NCBI GenBank assembly: GCA_035637595.1
Contig: DASPWW010000101.1
Coordinates: 1 to 64,000 of the forward strand
Direction of reading: 5' to 3'
Origin: DASPWW01 sp035637595
GTDB taxonomy: Bacteria > Actinomycetota > Thermoleophilia > Solirubrobacterales > 70-9
DNA: 64,000 nucleotides
The position numbers and the translations under genes were made by a program. The notes under the pieces were generated by a model. It did not search any database, was not told the origin of the DNA, and saw only the letters and a list, made by a program, of their open reading frames with translations. Positions 54,720 through 62,554 of the stretch are shown here, piece after piece. The stretch's first letter is position 1. Every line of letters begins with the position of its first letter.

Positions 54720-55871
54720 TCAGCACCCCAGCTGGCGCGCGATCACCATCTGCTGGACTTCGTCGGTGCCCTCGCCGATCGTGAGGATCTTGGCGTCCCG
54801 GTAGAAGCGGCACACCGGGTACTCCTCGATGTAGCCGTAGCCGCCGTGGATCTGGACCGCCTCCTCGGTGGCGCGCACGGCGAGGCGGCCGGTCTTGAGC
54901 TTCGCCTGGGCGGCGGCGAGCGTGAAGCTCTCGCCGCGGTCCTTGAGGATCGCCGATTTGTAGGTCAGCAGGCGGGCGGCCTCGATCTCGGCCGAGAGGT
55001 CGGCGAGCTTGGCCTGGATCGCCTGGAACTTCGAGATCGGCTGTCCGAAGGCCCTGCGCTCCTTCGCGTAGGCGAGCGCCTCGTCGAGCGCGCCCTGGGC
55101 GAGCCCGACGCCCATCGCCGCGACCCCGATCCGGCCGCCGTCGAGGATCTGAAGGAAGTTCTTGAAGCCCTCCCCGCGGCGCCCCAGCAGGTTGGCCTCG
55201 GGGACCCGGCAGCCGTCGAACGACAGCGGCCGCGTGTCGGACGCGTTCCAGCCCATCTTGCGATAGGCCTCGCCGATCTCGTAGCCGGGCGTGCCGTTGG
55301 GGACGATGATGTTCGAGATCTCTCCGGCTCCGTCGCCGCCGGCCTCCCCGGTGCGCGCCGTGATCGTCACGCAGCCCGAGATCTCGGTTCCCGAGTTGGT
55401 GATGAACTGCTTCGCGCCGTCGATCACCCACTCCCCGTCGTCGAGCCGCGCCGTCGTGCGGGTGTTGCCGGCGTCCGATCCCGCCTCGGGCTCGGTGAGC
55501 CCGAACGCCGCGAGCTTGCGGCCCGCGCACAGCTCCGGCAGCCACTCGTCCTTCTGCTCGGCGCTCCCCCACAGGTGGATCGGCATCGTGCCGAGCGAGG
55601 TGTGCGCGGCGAGCGTGATGCAGACCGAGGAGTCGACCCGCGCCAGCTCCTCGACGGCGAGCGCGTAGGCGAGCGTGTCGGCGCCGCCGCCCCCGTACTG
55701 CTCCGGAAACGGGATCCCCATCAGCCCCAGCTCGCCCAGCTTGGCGACGATCTCGTACGGGAACTGCTTCGTGCGATCCAGCTCCTCGGCGACCGGGGCG
55801 ACCTCGTTGCGGGCGAAGTCGCGCACCGTGCGCTGGATCAACCGCTGCTCGTCCGAGAGCTCGAAGTTCAT
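54720..55871 (-). CDS. Acyl-CoA dehydrogenase
   Basis: 383-residue FAD enzyme catalysing alpha,beta-desaturation of acyl-CoA. Family sequences are all visible: MNFELSDEQRLIQRTVRDFA, AFGLTEPEAGSDAGNTRTTA (FAD and substrate loop), QFITNSGTEIS, and the C-terminal IHGGYGYIEEYPVCRFYRDAKILTIGEGT. The catalytic-base region is in this last segment, as in short/medium-chain enzymes. ATG 55871 lies 6 bases after TATGGT. It is divergent from the SCP2-like gene with overlapping promoters and in tandem with a thioesterase. Confidence 0.94.
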   Translation of the reverse strand: MNFELSDEQRLIQRTVRDFARNEVAPVAEELDRTKQFPYEIVAKLGELGLMGIPFPEQYGGGGADTLAYALAVEELARVDSSVCITLAAHTSLGTMPIHLWGSAEQKDEWLPELCAGRKLAAFGLTEPEAGSDAGNTRTTARLDDGEWVIDGAKQFITNSGTEISGCVTITARTGEAGGDGAGEISNIIVPNGTPGYEIGEAYRKMGWNASDTRPLSFDGCRVPEANLLGRRGEGFKNFLQILDGGRIGVAAMGVGLAQGALDEALAYAKERRAFGQPISKFQAIQAKLADLSAEIEAARLLTYKSAILKDRGESFTLAAAQAKLKTGRLAVRATEEAVQIHGGYGYIEEYPVCRFYRDAKILTIGEGTDEVQQMVIARQLGC

Positions 55872-55877
55872 GGCCGG

Positions 55878-55887
55878 ACCATACGAT
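55878..55887. promoter_or_regulatory. Overlapping divergent -10 elements, both leaderless
   Basis: On the minus strand TATGGT (55883-55878) ends 6 bases before ATG 55871; on the plus strand TACGAT (55882-55887) ends 7 bases before ATG 55895. The two hexamers share the central TA, and the full gap between the start codons is 23 bases. Confidence 0.65.
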
Positions 55888-55894
55888 CCCCGCC

Positions 55895-56380
55895 ATGCGT
55901 GCGCGGCGCCGGTCGAGACGTGATCCCAACGTCCACTCGCTGCCGGGGCGTGAGCCCGAGCCGCAGCGCCCGGCGGAGGGGCCCGTTCCCGCGCTGCGCC
56001 TCGGCAAGACCGTCTCGAACGGTCTGGCGCCGAGCATGTTCGGGCTGCTGGAGCGCGGCTCCGGATTGCGCCCCGAGATCGCGTCACGGGTGCGCGGCAA
56101 GGTGGTGTTTCGCTTCACCGAGCCCTATGCGGACCTGCGGGTCACGTTCGGGGCGCGCAACGTGACGGTCGAGGACGGCGAGTTCCACAAGCCCGACGTG
56201 GCGATCATCGGCAGCCTGCCCGACATCATCCACTTCGTCGCGACCCCGCTCGTGCGCGGGATACCCAACCCGGCGCGCCTTCGCGGCCTGGTCGCGATCG
56301 CGCGCGTCGCGCGCCGCCGCGTCAGGATCGAGGGCGACCCGGCGCTGGCCCGCGACGTGCTGCGGCTGCTGTCGCTCTAG
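55895..56380 (+). CDS. SCP2 sterol-binding-like protein
   Basis: 161-residue protein with an SCP2-like fold from about residue 65: GKVVFRFTEPYADLRVTFG, VEDGEFHKPDVAIIGSLPDI, VRIEGDPALARDVLRLLS. SCP2 domains bind acyl-CoA or sterol-like lipids, which fits the divergent acyl-CoA dehydrogenase. The N-terminal 35 residues are basic and Pro-rich. Its stop shares CTAG with the convergent GGDEF-EAL gene. Confidence 0.75.
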   Translation: MRARRRSRRDPNVHSLPGREPEPQRPAEGPVPALRLGKTVSNGLAPSMFGLLERGSGLRPEIASRVRGKVVFRFTEPYADLRVTFGARNVTVEDGEFHKPDVAIIGSLPDIIHFVATPLVRGIPNPARLRGLVAIARVARRRVRIEGDPALARDVLRLLSL

Positions 56381-58710
56381 AGAGGCTCGGGGCCCGGGAG
56401 CGCGGGCCCCGCCGCCGCGCGCGGATCCTCGCCGAGCAGCCGCTCGATCGCCTCGGGCTCCATCGGCCGCGCGAAGTGGAAGCCCTGCCCCAAGTCGCAG
56501 CCGAGCTCCATCAGGCGGTCGAGCTGCGCGGGGTGCTCGATCCCCTCGGCGACGACGCGAAGCTGGAAGCTGCCGCCGAGGTCGATGATCGCGCGGGCGA
56601 GCGCCGAGTCGTCGGAGGTGCCCCCAAGCTCGTCCACGAACGACTTCGCGATCTTCAGGACGTCGATCGGAAAGCGCCGCAGGTGCTGGAGCGAGGCGTA
56701 CCCGGTGCCGAAGTCGTCCACGGCGAGCTGGACCCCCAGGACCTTGAGCTCGCGAAGCCGCGCCGCGATCTCCTCGACGTCCTCCATGAACGCGGTCTCG
56801 GTCAACTCCAGGATCAGGCTGTGGGGATCGAGCTGCGACTCGGCCAGCGCCCCCTCGACCTCCTCGACCAGCTCCGCTTCTCGCACCTGCTCGCTCGACA
56901 GGTTGACGCTCATCGCGAGCGCCGGGTGCTCGAGGAACCGCCGGCGCCACGCCGCCGCCCGCAGGCAGGCATCGCGCAGCACCCAGCGCCCCAGCGGGAG
57001 GATGAGGCGGCTGTCCTCGGCGACCGGGATGAACTCGGCGGGTGGGAGCAGGCCTCGTTCGGGGTGGCGCCAGCGAGCCAGGGCCTCGATGCCCGCGATC
57101 TCCCCGGTTCGCAGCTTGAAGATCGGCTGGTAGTCGAGGTAGAACTCCTCGCGCTCGAGCCCCCGCCGCAGGTCGCCCTCGAGCTCGAGCCGCTCGACCA
57201 CCGCGACGTGCATCTCGGGCGCGAAGAGCTCATAGTGCCCCTTCCCCTTCGACTTGGCCCGGTAAAGCGCCAGGTCGGCGTTTCGCAGCAGCTCGTCGCT
57301 CTCGCTCGATCCCATCGCGATCCCGATGCTCGCGGTGACGGACACCTCGCGGTCCCCGACGGCGAACGGCTCGTTGAACGCGTCGAGGATGCGCTGCGCG
57401 GCCGCCTCGATGTCCTCGTCGCCGATCCCCTCGAGCAGGACGACGAACTCGTCGCCACCAAACCGTGCGGCGGTGTCGCCGGGGCGCACCCAGGCGATCA
57501 GCCGCCGTGCGACGCCGACCAGCAGCTCGTCCCCCGCGGCGTGGCCGAGGCTGTCGTTGACCGTCTTGAAGGTATCGAGGTCGCAGAACAGGACCGCCGC
57601 GTTCGCGCCGCTGCGCGTCGCGCGGGCGAGGGCCTGGCGCAGACGGTCGAGCAGCAGGGCGCGGTTGGGCAGCCCGGTGAGCGGGTCGTGAAGCGCCTGG
57701 TGGATCGCGTCGCCGACGGTTCGCGCGTCGGTCAGCGCCAGGCTCGCGTGCTCCGCGAAGGTGAGCAGCACCTCGCGCTCGGCCGCCGAGTAGCTGCGCC
57801 CCGGCCTGCGCGTGCCGACCATCAGGCTGCCGACGATCTCGCCGCGCTCGCGGACCGGAGCGGCCATCGCCGCCCGCACGCCCGAGCTGGCGAACGCGGG
57901 GTCGGCGGCGGGAGACGTGTCGTAGTTCTCGATCACGACCAGCCGGCCCTCGGAGACCGCCTGCCCCGCGACCCCCTCGCCGACCCGGCGGCGGCGCTCC
58001 GAGCGGCGCAGCTCGGGCTCGACCCCGGCCGATGCGACGAGGACCATCTGCTCGGGGGTGTCCGTCTCGATCAGCCGCAGCGTGACGACCTCGTCGCCGA
58101 GCAGCTCCGAGGCGCCGGTGACGATCCGATCCAGCACCTCGTCGAGCGCCGTGCGGGTGACGATCGAGCGCTGGATCCGCGCCAGCCTCTCGAGCAGCAT
58201 CTGGCGCTCGCGCAGCGTGTCCAGCACGCGCGCGTTCTCCTCGCTCTGGCGCTCGGAGCGCTCGCGCATCCCGCGCTCGTCGTCGAGCAGCCGCAGCATG
58301 CGCACCGTCGCGCCAAGCACTCGCGTCATCGCGCGCAGCAGGTCGACCTCCTCGGGGCTGAGCGCCCCCCGGTGGCGGGCGACGACGAGCGTGCCCAGCG
58401 CGGCGTCGGTGATCTGCACCGCGATCGCGGCGCATGTCCCGACCCCCGGCACGTCGAGCTCGCGGCGGCCCAGCTCGGCGACGGCCCGCAGCGCGGCGTC
58501 GGGCACCGCGCCGGCCGCGAAACCGATGCTGGCCGCGATCCCGCGCGGCGAGACGATTGCGCTGACCTCCGCCTCGAAGGCCTCCGAGGTGCGCTCGACG
58601 GCGCCGACGAGCGCCGACCGCTCGTCCTCGAAGCCGGAGAGCGCCGCCACGAACTCGGCCAGCTGCTGGGTGGCCCAGCTGCTTGCCCGAGAGAAGCTCG
58701 CTTCTTCCAT
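56377..58710 (-). CDS. GAF-GGDEF-EAL cyclic di-GMP signalling protein
   Basis: 777-residue cytosolic protein. A first GAF-like region spans about residues 15-150, a second GAF about 195-350 (LVLIENYD-type core VVIENYDTSP), GGDEF about 360-520 and EAL about 530-770. The cyclase motif RFGGDEFV is intact (near 416) with an RPGD inhibitory site five residues before it; the phosphodiesterase motif is intact as GIEALARWRHP, with SLILELTETAFMED and DDFGTGYASL. Both synthesis and breakdown of cyclic di-GMP are thus possible. ATG 58710 is preferred; TACCTT lies about 25 bases upstream. The MshEN protein at 50728 could be a receptor. Confidence 0.9.
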   Translation of the reverse strand: MEEASFSRASSWATQQLAEFVAALSGFEDERSALVGAVERTSEAFEAEVSAIVSPRGIAASIGFAAGAVPDAALRAVAELGRRELDVPGVGTCAAIAVQITDAALGTLVVARHRGALSPEEVDLLRAMTRVLGATVRMLRLLDDERGMRERSERQSEENARVLDTLRERQMLLERLARIQRSIVTRTALDEVLDRIVTGASELLGDEVVTLRLIETDTPEQMVLVASAGVEPELRRSERRRRVGEGVAGQAVSEGRLVVIENYDTSPAADPAFASSGVRAAMAAPVRERGEIVGSLMVGTRRPGRSYSAAEREVLLTFAEHASLALTDARTVGDAIHQALHDPLTGLPNRALLLDRLRQALARATRSGANAAVLFCDLDTFKTVNDSLGHAAGDELLVGVARRLIAWVRPGDTAARFGGDEFVVLLEGIGDEDIEAAAQRILDAFNEPFAVGDREVSVTASIGIAMGSSESDELLRNADLALYRAKSKGKGHYELFAPEMHVAVVERLELEGDLRRGLEREEFYLDYQPIFKLRTGEIAGIEALARWRHPERGLLPPAEFIPVAEDSRLILPLGRWVLRDACLRAAAWRRRFLEHPALAMSVNLSSEQVREAELVEEVEGALAESQLDPHSLILELTETAFMEDVEEIAARLRELKVLGVQLAVDDFGTGYASLQHLRRFPIDVLKIAKSFVDELGGTSDDSALARAIIDLGGSFQLRVVAEGIEHPAQLDRLMELGCDLGQGFHFARPMEPEAIERLLGEDPRAAAGPALPGPEPL

Positions 58711-58826
58711 CACGCCCCGACCCGAACCCAGCCCAAGGTAACGACGACCCCCATGCAGGCTTTCCATCGGCACGAAGTCGCACCCACCTTAGTGCTCGGG
58801 GGGGCCGCGCTCCAAACGCGTGGCGA

Positions 58827-60272
58827 CTAGCCCGCGGCGAGGTCGCCCGCCAGCGCGACGAGCAGCCTGACGCCGTATCCCGTGGCGCCCTTGCCGACGT
58901 ACTCGCGCCCGACGTCCCAGGCCGTCCCGGCGATATCGAGGTGGGCCCACGGCTTGCCGTCCACGAACTCCTCCAGGAACGACGCCGCGTAGATCGTGCT
59001 CGCCTTGCGCTTCTCGGAGGCGTTGATGAGGTCGCTGATCGACCCCTTGGTCAGCTCCTTGTACTCGGGGTGCAGGGGCAGCCGCCACGCGAGCTCCCCG
59101 ACCTCCTCGCCGGCGCGGCGCACCCGCTCCGCCCACTCGTCGTCGTTGGAGATCAGGCCCGCGTAGGTTGAGCCCAGTGCCGTCAGCACGGCGCCGGTCA
59201 GCGTCGCCAGGTCGACGATCCGATCGGCGCCCTCGCTCGCGCACCAGCTCAGCGCGTCGGCGAGGATCAGCCGCCCCTCGGCGTCGGTGTTGATGATCTC
59301 GACGGTCTTGCCGTTGTGCTGGGTGACGATGTCGCCCGGCTTCAGCGCATGCCCGCTCGGCATGTTCTCGGTCGCCGGCACCACGGCGAGCACGTCGAGC
59401 TCGAGGCCCAGCTCGGCGATCGCGCCGACGGACTCGATAACGGCGGCGCCGCCCGACATGTCCATCTTCATCTCGTGCATCCGGCTCGACGGCTTGATCG
59501 AGATCCCGCCCGAGTCGAAGGTCACCGCCTTGCCGACCAGGCCGAGGGTCCCCGCCGACCCTCCGCCCTGGTATCGCAGCACGATCAGGCGCGGCTCCTC
59601 GTCGGAGCCGCGCGCCACGGCGACCAGGCCGCCCATCCCCAGCGCCTCGATCTCGGCGCGGTCGAGGACGTCGACCGAGACGCCGTCGTGCGCCCCGGCG
59701 ATCTCGCGGGCGCGCTCGGCGAGATAGGACGGCGTGACGACGTTCGCGGGCAGGTTCTGAAGCTCGCGGGCCCGATTCGCGGCCTCGGCGGCCACGAGCG
59801 CCCGGTGGGCGGCTCGCTCGGCGCCGCCGTCGCCGCCGAGCAGGACCAGCGCCTCGATGCTGGGCCGTGGCTCGTCGTCGTCGTCGGCGGAGGCCTTGTA
59901 GCGGTCGAAGCGGTACGAGGCCAGCTCGGTTCCCTCGACCAGTGCGGCGGCCACGTCGTCGGCGTCGCCGCCGGCTGGGGGAACCCAGGCAAGCGTGCTG
60001 GCCTCCAGCGCGGCCGCCTCGCGGCTCGCCAGCGCCGCGGCGACGCGGGCGCGCTCGGGATCGAACTCGTCGCGGGCGCCGAGGCCCACCACCAGCACGC
60101 GGGCCGGTCGCTCGGGGCGCAGCAGCGTCGTTCGCTTGTAGGCGGGCTTGGCGTCGGCCGCGCCGGGGGCCTCCGCGAAGGGCGCCGGCAGCCGGTCGCC
60201 GTCGAACAGGCCCAGGCAGAGCAGGTCGGCGTCGGCCTCGGACGGCGGCGTGTCGGCTACCTCGACCCTGAT
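58827..60272 (-). CDS. pepA: PepA, leucyl aminopeptidase (M17), with apparent ATC start
   Basis: 481-residue dinuclear-metal aminopeptidase. The catalytic domain has VGKAVTFDSGGISIKPSSRM, MKMDMSGGAAVIES and the signature NTDAEGRLILADAL. The N-terminal domain reads RVEVADTPPSEADADLLCLG directly after the ATC, as expected for the family start (usually M-x-V-E-V). The frame is closed by TAG 36 bases before this ATC and has no ATG, GTG or TTG until GTG 60098, which would remove 58 residues. TAGAAC lies 7 bases before the ATC, again a leaderless geometry. Function is certain; start is inferred. Confidence 0.88.
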   Translation of the reverse strand: MRVEVADTPPSEADADLLCLGLFDGDRLPAPFAEAPGAADAKPAYKRTTLLRPERPARVLVVGLGARDEFDPERARVAAALASREAAALEASTLAWVPPAGGDADDVAAALVEGTELASYRFDRYKASADDDDEPRPSIEALVLLGGDGGAERAAHRALVAAEAANRARELQNLPANVVTPSYLAERAREIAGAHDGVSVDVLDRAEIEALGMGGLVAVARGSDEEPRLIVLRYQGGGSAGTLGLVGKAVTFDSGGISIKPSSRMHEMKMDMSGGAAVIESVGAIAELGLELDVLAVVPATENMPSGHALKPGDIVTQHNGKTVEIINTDAEGRLILADALSWCASEGADRIVDLATLTGAVLTALGSTYAGLISNDDEWAERVRRAGEEVGELAWRLPLHPEYKELTKGSISDLINASEKRKASTIYAASFLEEFVDGKPWAHLDIAGTAWDVGREYVGKGATGYGVRLLVALAGDLAAG

Positions 60273-60279
60273 GGACGGT

Positions 60280-60285
60280 GTTCTA
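60280..60285 (-). promoter_or_regulatory. -10-like hexamer TAGAAC, 7 bases before the pepA ATC
   Basis: TAGAAC on the minus strand departs from TANNNT only at the last base. The 7-base gap to ATC 60272 repeats the spacing seen at other leaderless genes here. Confidence 0.4.
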
Positions 60286-60326
60286 GCATTGACTGCCCAC
60301 CCAGCCAGCTAGAGAGAAAGGCCCCG

Positions 60327-61511
60327 ATGCCCTCCACAGTCATCCTCGGCACCGCCCGCACCCCGTTCGGCAAGATGGGCGGGGCGCTCGCCTCGCAGGA
60401 CGCCGTCGAGCTCGGCGGGACCGCGATTGCCGCTGCGCTGGAGCGCTCCAGCGTCGATCCCGAGCAGGTCGAGCACGTCGCCTACGGCCAGGTGCTCCAG
60501 GCGGGCCAGGGCCAGATTCCCTCGCGCCAGGCCCAAGTAAAGGCCGGGATCCCGAAGGAGGTCCCCTCGGAGACGGTCAACAAGGTGTGCGCGTCGGGGA
60601 TGCGCACGATCGGGCTCGTCGACCAGGGCGTCCGCCTCGGCGAGCTCGGCATCGCGGTGGCGGGGGGGATGGAGTCGATGAGCGGCGCCCCCTACATGCT
60701 TCCCAAGGCCCGGTTCGGCTTCCGGATGGGCGACGCCAAGGCGATCGACGCGATGACTCACGACGGGCTCACCAACCCGTTCAGCGGCAAGCACATGATG
60801 GAGGAGGCCTCCGAGGTCGCCGAGGAGCTCGAGCTGACCCGCCCCGACATGGACCGCTGGGCGGCGCGCTCGCATCAGCTCGCCGCCAAGGCGACCGACG
60901 AGGGCCGGCTCGCCGACGAGATCGTCGGGGTGGCCGTGAAGTCCAAGAGGGAGGAGAAGGTCGTCGAGGCCGACGAGGCGATCCGCCCCGAGACGACAGT
61001 CGAGGTGCTGGCCAAGCTGCCGCCGATGTTCAAGGAGGACGGTACGCACACCGCCGGCAACGCCCCCGGCGTCAACGACGGGGCGGGCGCGGTCGTGCTC
61101 GCGTCAGAGGAGTGGGCGAGCCGCGAGGGCCGCGACCCGATCGCAACCATCCTGTCCTACGGCACGGTCGCCGACGACTTCGCCTACCTCGCCCGCACGC
61201 CCGCCAGGGCGGCCAAGCAGGCGCTGGAGAAGATCGGCAAGTCGCCAGACGACGTCGACCTGTGGGAGATCAACGAGGCGTTCGCCTCGGTGGCGATCAA
61301 CTCGGTTCGGATGCTCGGGGTCGACGACGACAAGGTCAACGTCAACGGCGGCGCGATCGCCCTGGGCCACCCGATCGGCGCCTCGGGGGCCCGAATCGTC
61401 GGCGCGCTCGTGCACGAGCTGCGGCGCCGCGGCGGTGGCCTGGGCTGCGCCGCGATCTGCTCGGGCGGCGGACAGGGCGACGCGATCGTCCTCGAGGTAA
61501 ACGGCGCGTAG
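60327..61511 (+). CDS. Thiolase, acetyl-CoA C-acetyltransferase
   Basis: 394-residue thiolase. The nucleophile cysteine is in NKVCASGMRTIGL (near residue 90); the C-terminal catalytic motifs are NEAFASVAINSVRMLG, GGAIALGHPIGASGARI and the second cysteine in GLGCAAICSGGGQG. It condenses or cleaves acetoacetyl-CoA or longer 3-ketoacyl-CoA. AGAAAGG lies 6 bases before ATG 60327, so this gene is led, unlike its divergent neighbour pepA. TTGACT (60289-60294) followed by TAGAGA may be its promoter. Confidence 0.95.
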   Translation: MPSTVILGTARTPFGKMGGALASQDAVELGGTAIAAALERSSVDPEQVEHVAYGQVLQAGQGQIPSRQAQVKAGIPKEVPSETVNKVCASGMRTIGLVDQGVRLGELGIAVAGGMESMSGAPYMLPKARFGFRMGDAKAIDAMTHDGLTNPFSGKHMMEEASEVAEELELTRPDMDRWAARSHQLAAKATDEGRLADEIVGVAVKSKREEKVVEADEAIRPETTVEVLAKLPPMFKEDGTHTAGNAPGVNDGAGAVVLASEEWASREGRDPIATILSYGTVADDFAYLARTPARAAKQALEKIGKSPDDVDLWEINEAFASVAINSVRMLGVDDDKVNVNGGAIALGHPIGASGARIVGALVHELRRRGGGLGCAAICSGGGQGDAIVLEVNGA

Positions 61512-61555
61512 CGCGTACCGCATCGTTCTGGGCAAGGCGGCGGTCGGAGCCCGGC

Positions 61556-61600
61556 ACTGTCCTGGATAGAGGTCGCATACCGGACCCAAAGCAGGACAGT
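61556..61600. repeat. Inverted repeat ACTGTCCTG/CAGGACAGT between convergent genes
   Basis: Nine-base perfect arms (61556-61564 and 61592-61600) flank 27 bases that hold a smaller GGTC/GACC pair. It lies between thiolase and the RES toxin gene. No T-run follows on either strand, so a terminator, a small non-autonomous element or a recombination site are all possible. Confidence 0.55.
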
Positions 61601-61613
61601 ACCCGCGCGCGTT

Positions 61614-62135
61614 TCACCAGAACCACCCGTCGAAGGTTCGGATTTCGCCGCGCCGCAGCTTCCGGTGGCGGACGAAGAACGCGAGCTCCTCGCCGTCCGA
61701 CGGTGCCGGCAGAGCGGCGCTTCGGCACGCGATGCCGGGATGCCCCTCCACCCAGGCGCCGTTGCCGATCGGCTGGCAGCGTGGCCAGCCGATGCGCCGC
61801 TTTCGTGAGTCGAGGGGATAGGTCCGCGGGAGGCCGAGCGAGCTCAGCCCCCGCGCCGTGATCGCATCGACGTAGCGATCACGGGGAACCGTCGCCTCGA
61901 AGAGCACGGGCGCGCTGTCGGGATCGAGGTCCTCGGGGCCGAACGGCTGACCCTCGAGGCGACGAAGCACGACACCGCGCGCAACGGCGACCGTCCCGCA
62001 TAGATAGACGACCGGAAACGATCCAGGAGGATTCCAGCGCCCTCCCGCTTGGCGGGCGTACGCTCCGTCGAGCGGATCGTCCCAGGCCGGGTCGGCGACC
62101 CGCAGGTAGCCACCGCCCCGCTCGATCGTCCGCAT
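61614..62135 (-). CDS. RES-domain toxin
   Basis: 173-residue protein of the RES family, toxins that degrade or phosphorolyse NAD+. The conserved R-E-S style pattern is visible: ARQAGGRWNPPGSFPVVYLC near residue 27-46, then LFEATVPRDRYVDA and the C-terminal ELAFFVRHRKLRRGEIRTFDGWFW with the late acidic and aromatic residues. It starts 3 bases after the stop of the antitoxin gene, as in other RES-Xre operons. Expected to be harmless only while the antitoxin is made. Confidence 0.85.
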   Translation of the reverse strand: MRTIERGGGYLRVADPAWDDPLDGAYARQAGGRWNPPGSFPVVYLCGTVAVARGVVLRRLEGQPFGPEDLDPDSAPVLFEATVPRDRYVDAITARGLSSLGLPRTYPLDSRKRRIGWPRCQPIGNGAWVEGHPGIACRSAALPAPSDGEELAFFVRHRKLRRGEIRTFDGWFW

Positions 62136-62138
62136 CTA

Positions 62139-62486
62139 TCAGCTACCGCTTGACCAGTCGAACGCCGCGCGCACCGACTCCAGCAGCTCGCGGTGGCGAT
62201 CCCGAGCGATCATCTCGAGCATCGTCAGGCCGCCGTACGCATTCGCGGCGCGGCGAGCGATGCCTGGCACGCGCTCGGCCTTGAGCCGGTGCGAGAGCAG
62301 ATCGGTGATCTCGGCGACCGCGGTCGCCTTTTCGAGTCTGGGACCGGGGATGCCCCGCTCTCGCCACCCGGCGAGCGCCTGGCGGCGAACCCCGAACAGG
62401 CGCGCCAGCTCGGTGTTCGAAAGCTCCATTGCCTCGGCGATCTGATCGAGGACCGCTGCGGAGCGGGGTGGTGCGGCGACAGCCAT
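62139..62486 (-). CDS. Xre/MbcA-type antitoxin of the RES module
   Basis: 115-residue protein. The N-terminal HTH is LDQIAEAMELSNTELARLFG, VRRQALAGWRERG; the C-terminal part (LSHRLKAERVPGIARRAANAYGGLTMLEMIARDRHRELLESV) matches the toxin-binding region of antitoxins paired with RES proteins. It precedes the toxin by 3 bases and probably represses the operon at the repeats upstream. ATG 62486 is the start. Confidence 0.85.
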   Translation of the reverse strand: MAVAAPPRSAAVLDQIAEAMELSNTELARLFGVRRQALAGWRERGIPGPRLEKATAVAEITDLLSHRLKAERVPGIARRAANAYGGLTMLEMIARDRHRELLESVRAAFDWSSGS

Positions 62487-62496
62487 GGCCTACATA

Positions 62497-62525
62497 AAGG
62501 TAGCGCAACCGTTTCGCAACCGCAA
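62497..62525 (-). promoter_or_regulatory. Antitoxin-toxin promoter TTGCGG-N17-TACCTT
   Basis: On the minus strand TTGCGG (62525-62520) and TACCTT (62502-62497) are 17 bases apart. TACCTT ends 10 bases before ATG 62486, so the leader is at most a few bases. Confidence 0.6.
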
Positions 62526-62538
62526 GCAAATCGCAATC
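62504..62538. promoter_or_regulatory. Four CGCAANC repeats in the toxin-antitoxin control region
   Basis: CGCAACC at 62504 and 62515, CGCAAGC at 62521 and CGCAATC at 62532 form two pairs, each with an 11-base period, about one helical turn. They cover the spacer and -35 of the antitoxin promoter and the upstream side of the divergent HAD gene promoter, a fitting operator for the Xre protein. Confidence 0.6.
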
Positions 62539-62541
62539 CTT

Positions 62542-62547
62542 TAGTCT
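62542..62547 (+). promoter_or_regulatory. -10-like hexamer TAGTCT, 7 bases before ATG 62555
   Basis: TAGTCT with flanking CTTTAGTCTG is the same sequence and the same 7-base spacing as before GTG 38098. Confidence 0.55.
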
Positions 62548-62554
62548 GGCCGCC

